DNA of 6,310 nt from an uncultured Rhodanobacteraceae bacterium (GTDB taxonomy: Bacteria; Pseudomonadota; Gammaproteobacteria; Xanthomonadales; Ahniellaceae). The stretch covers positions 1 through 6,310 of the forward strand of contig CALMWD010000277.1 of assembly GCA_937873105.1 (NCBI GenBank). Direction: 5' to 3'. Position 1 is the stretch's first letter; every line of letters starts with the position of its first letter. Below are positions 5,023-6,310 of this stretch, one piece after another. The notes below the pieces were generated by a model, which was not told the DNA's origin, did not search any database, and saw only the letters and a program-made list of their open reading frames with translations. The position numbers and the translations under genes were made by a program.

Positions 5023-6310
5023 ATGACGTCCACGTTCGTCCATCTGCACCTGCACACCGAGTACTCGCTGGTCGATTCGACGATCCGCATCGACCAGCTG
5101 GTGAAGGCCTGCGCGGCCGCGGGCATGCCGGCCGTGGCGATGACCGACGACTCCAACCTGTTCGCCCTGGTCAAGTTCTACGGCGCCGCCGAAAAGGCCG
5201 GGCTGAAGCCGATCATCGGCTGCGACCTCTGGGTCGGCGAACGCGGCGACGACCTCACCCGCACCACCGTGCTGTGCCAGGACCGCGACGGCTACCTGCG
5301 CCTGTCGCGCCTGCTGTCGGCGGCGTACCGCGAGCGCGGCAAGTCCGAGCGCGTCTTCGTGCCGCGGCAGCGGCTCCTGTCCGACAACGCGGGCCTGGTC
5401 GCGCTGCTCGGTCGGCCCTCCGAACTGATCGCCGCCCCCGACGTCGAGGCCGCCGATCGCGCGCTCGAGGACTGGCGCCGAGCCTTCGGCGATCGCCTGT
5501 ATCTCGAACTCACACGCTGCGGGCGCCATGACGAGGCGCCGCAACAGGCGCGGCTGCTGCACCTGGCCAGCCTGCGGGACGTGCCCGTCGTCGCGACCAA
5601 CGACACCCGCTTCCTCGCCCGCGAGGATTTCGAGGCGCACGAGGCGCGTGTCTGCATCGCCACCGGCCGCGTGCTGAACGACCCGAAGCGGCCGCGCGAC
5701 TACACCGACCAGCAGTACCTGAAGACGCCGGCGGAGATGCGCGAGGCCTTCGCCGACTGCCCGGAGGCGATCGAGAATGCGGTCGAACTGGCCAGGCGCC
5801 TCAACATCGAGATGAGCTTCGGCAAGTACTACCTGCCGGCCTTCCCGGTGCCCGCGGAGCACACGCTCGACAGCTACATCCGTGCCCAGGCGCATGCCGG
5901 CCTGGAAGAACGATTCGCGAGCTACCGCGGCGAACTGCCCTATCCGCGCGAAACCTATGTCGAACGCCTCGACATCGAGCTCGACGTCATCGTGAAGATG
6001 GGCTTCCCGGGCTACTTCCTGATCGTCGCCGACTTCATCAACTGGTCGAAACAGAACGGTATCCCGGTCGGGCCGGGGCGCGGCTCCGGTGCCGGCTCGC
6101 TGGTCGCCTATGCGCTCAAGATCACCGACCTCGATCCGCTGCCACAGGACCTGCTGTTCGAGCGCTTCCTGAATCCGGAACGCGTGTCGATGCCCGACTT
6201 CGACGTCGACTTCTGCATGGAAGGCCGCGACCGCGTCATCGACTACGTCAGCCGCAAGTACGGCGCCGACAAGGTCACGCATTTCTTCACCGTGGCCGGC
6301 GAGGGCGCCG
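5023..6310 (+). CDS. dnaE: DnaE, DNA polymerase III alpha subunit (5' part)
   Basis: Catalytic subunit of the C-family replicative DNA polymerase. The first 429 codons are present; the full protein should be near 1,150-1,200 aa, so the rest lies off the right edge. The PHP domain starts at once ([15 protein letters not shown], 5-19) and runs to about residue 260, with [10 protein letters not shown] (189-198) and [13 protein letters not shown] (220-232). The polymerase palm follows: [18 protein letters not shown] (326-343), [20 protein letters not shown] (347-366), and [20 protein letters not shown] (379-398), where D392 and D394 align with catalytic Asp401 and Asp403 of E. coli. The PHP metal site is only partly kept (H9, H11 and D18 present; D43, D68 and R197 where active PHP domains have His, Glu and His). 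The last dozen or so codons (from about 419) depart from the expected SQIITFGTMAAKA segment, although the frame stays open. Confidence 0.97.
   Translation, partial: MTSTFVHLHLHTEYSLVDSTIRIDQLVKACAAAGMPAVAMTDDSNLFALVKFYGAAEKAGLKPIIGCDLWVGERGDDLTRTTVLCQDRDGYLRLSRLLSAAYRERGKSERVFVPRQRLLSDNAGLVALLGRPSELIAAPDVEAADRALEDWRRAFGDRLYLELTRCGRHDEAPQQARLLHLASLRDVPVVATNDTRFLAREDFEAHEARVCIATGRVLNDPKRPRDYTDQQYLKTPAEMREAFADCPEAIENAVELARRLNIEMSFGKYYLPAFPVPAEHTLDSYIRAQAHAGLEERFASYRGELPYPRETYVERLDIELDVIVKMGFPGYFLIVADFINWSKQNGIPVGPGRGSGAGSLVAYALKITDLDPLPQDLLFERFLNPERVSMPDFDVDFCMEGRDRVIDYVSRKYGADKVTHFFTVAGEGA

Larger units (their letters stand above)
4970..5026 (+). other. Possible 18-codon leader ORF before dnaE
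   Basis: An ATG two bases after the rnhB stop opens an 18-codon frame ([18 protein letters not shown]) whose TGA overlaps the dnaE ATG as ATGA. It could be a vestigial or coupling ORF that carries ribosomes from rnhB to dnaE. It has no clear Shine-Dalgarno of its own, no recognisable family, and could easily occur by chance in such GC-rich sequence. Confidence 0.15.

Noticed and set aside
4981..6282. 433-codon open frame on the minus strand opposite dnaE
   Set aside because: Antisense shadow of dnaE, whose catalytic motifs are unmistakable on the + strand; the minus frame has no recognisable domain.
6277..6310. Intein or group II intron beginning inside dnaE
   Set aside because: No Cys or Ser intein block A and no GTGYG intron start at the divergence; too few bases remain to support an insertion.

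Overview
The window is a compact, one-directional stretch of envelope-biogenesis and replication genes from a high-GC Gram-negative bacterium. All genes lie on the + strand, in the order bamA (3' end) - skp - lpxD - fabZ - lpxA - lpxB - rnhB - dnaE (5' part). This is the classic gammaproteobacterial order. The GC-rich codon use, the LARVTLV and IGADGFGLA stretches in LpxD, and the STIRI segment after the PHP motif in DnaE recall Xanthomonas-type proteins from memory. I therefore infer a member of the Lysobacterales (Xanthomonadales), family and genus unknown.

Layout: positions 1-407 hold the last 134 codons of BamA, the outer-membrane beta-barrel insertase. Positions 424-978 encode Skp, the periplasmic chaperone that carries unfolded barrels to BamA. 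Positions 975-4389 carry lpxD, fabZ, lpxA and lpxB. These are three early lipid A enzymes plus the FabZ dehydratase, which draws on the same 3-hydroxyacyl-ACP pool as LpxA and LpxD. Positions 4386-4967 encode RNase HII. After a 55-nt gap, dnaE, the replicative polymerase alpha subunit, runs off the right edge.

The genes are tightly packed: gaps of 16, -4, -8, -4, +4, -4 and +55 nt (negative means overlap). Three junctions are ATGA stop/start overlaps, so skp to rnhB looks like one translationally coupled operon. The 55-nt gap before dnaE is the only place in the window with room for a separate promoter, and a weak candidate is described there.

This is a conserved core-genome region and I see no previously undescribed system. 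Points worth a second look: LpxA has a methionine at the acyl-chain ruler position (predicting short, about C10-C11, 3-hydroxyacyl lipid A). DnaE has a PHP domain that has lost part of its metal site. The last dozen or so DnaE codons depart from an otherwise nearly invariant motif right at the window edge. The rnhB-dnaE gap contains a possible promoter overlapping the ribosome site and an 18-codon ORF ending in an ATGA overlap. No mobile elements, tRNA or rRNA genes, CRISPR arrays or pseudogenes were seen.
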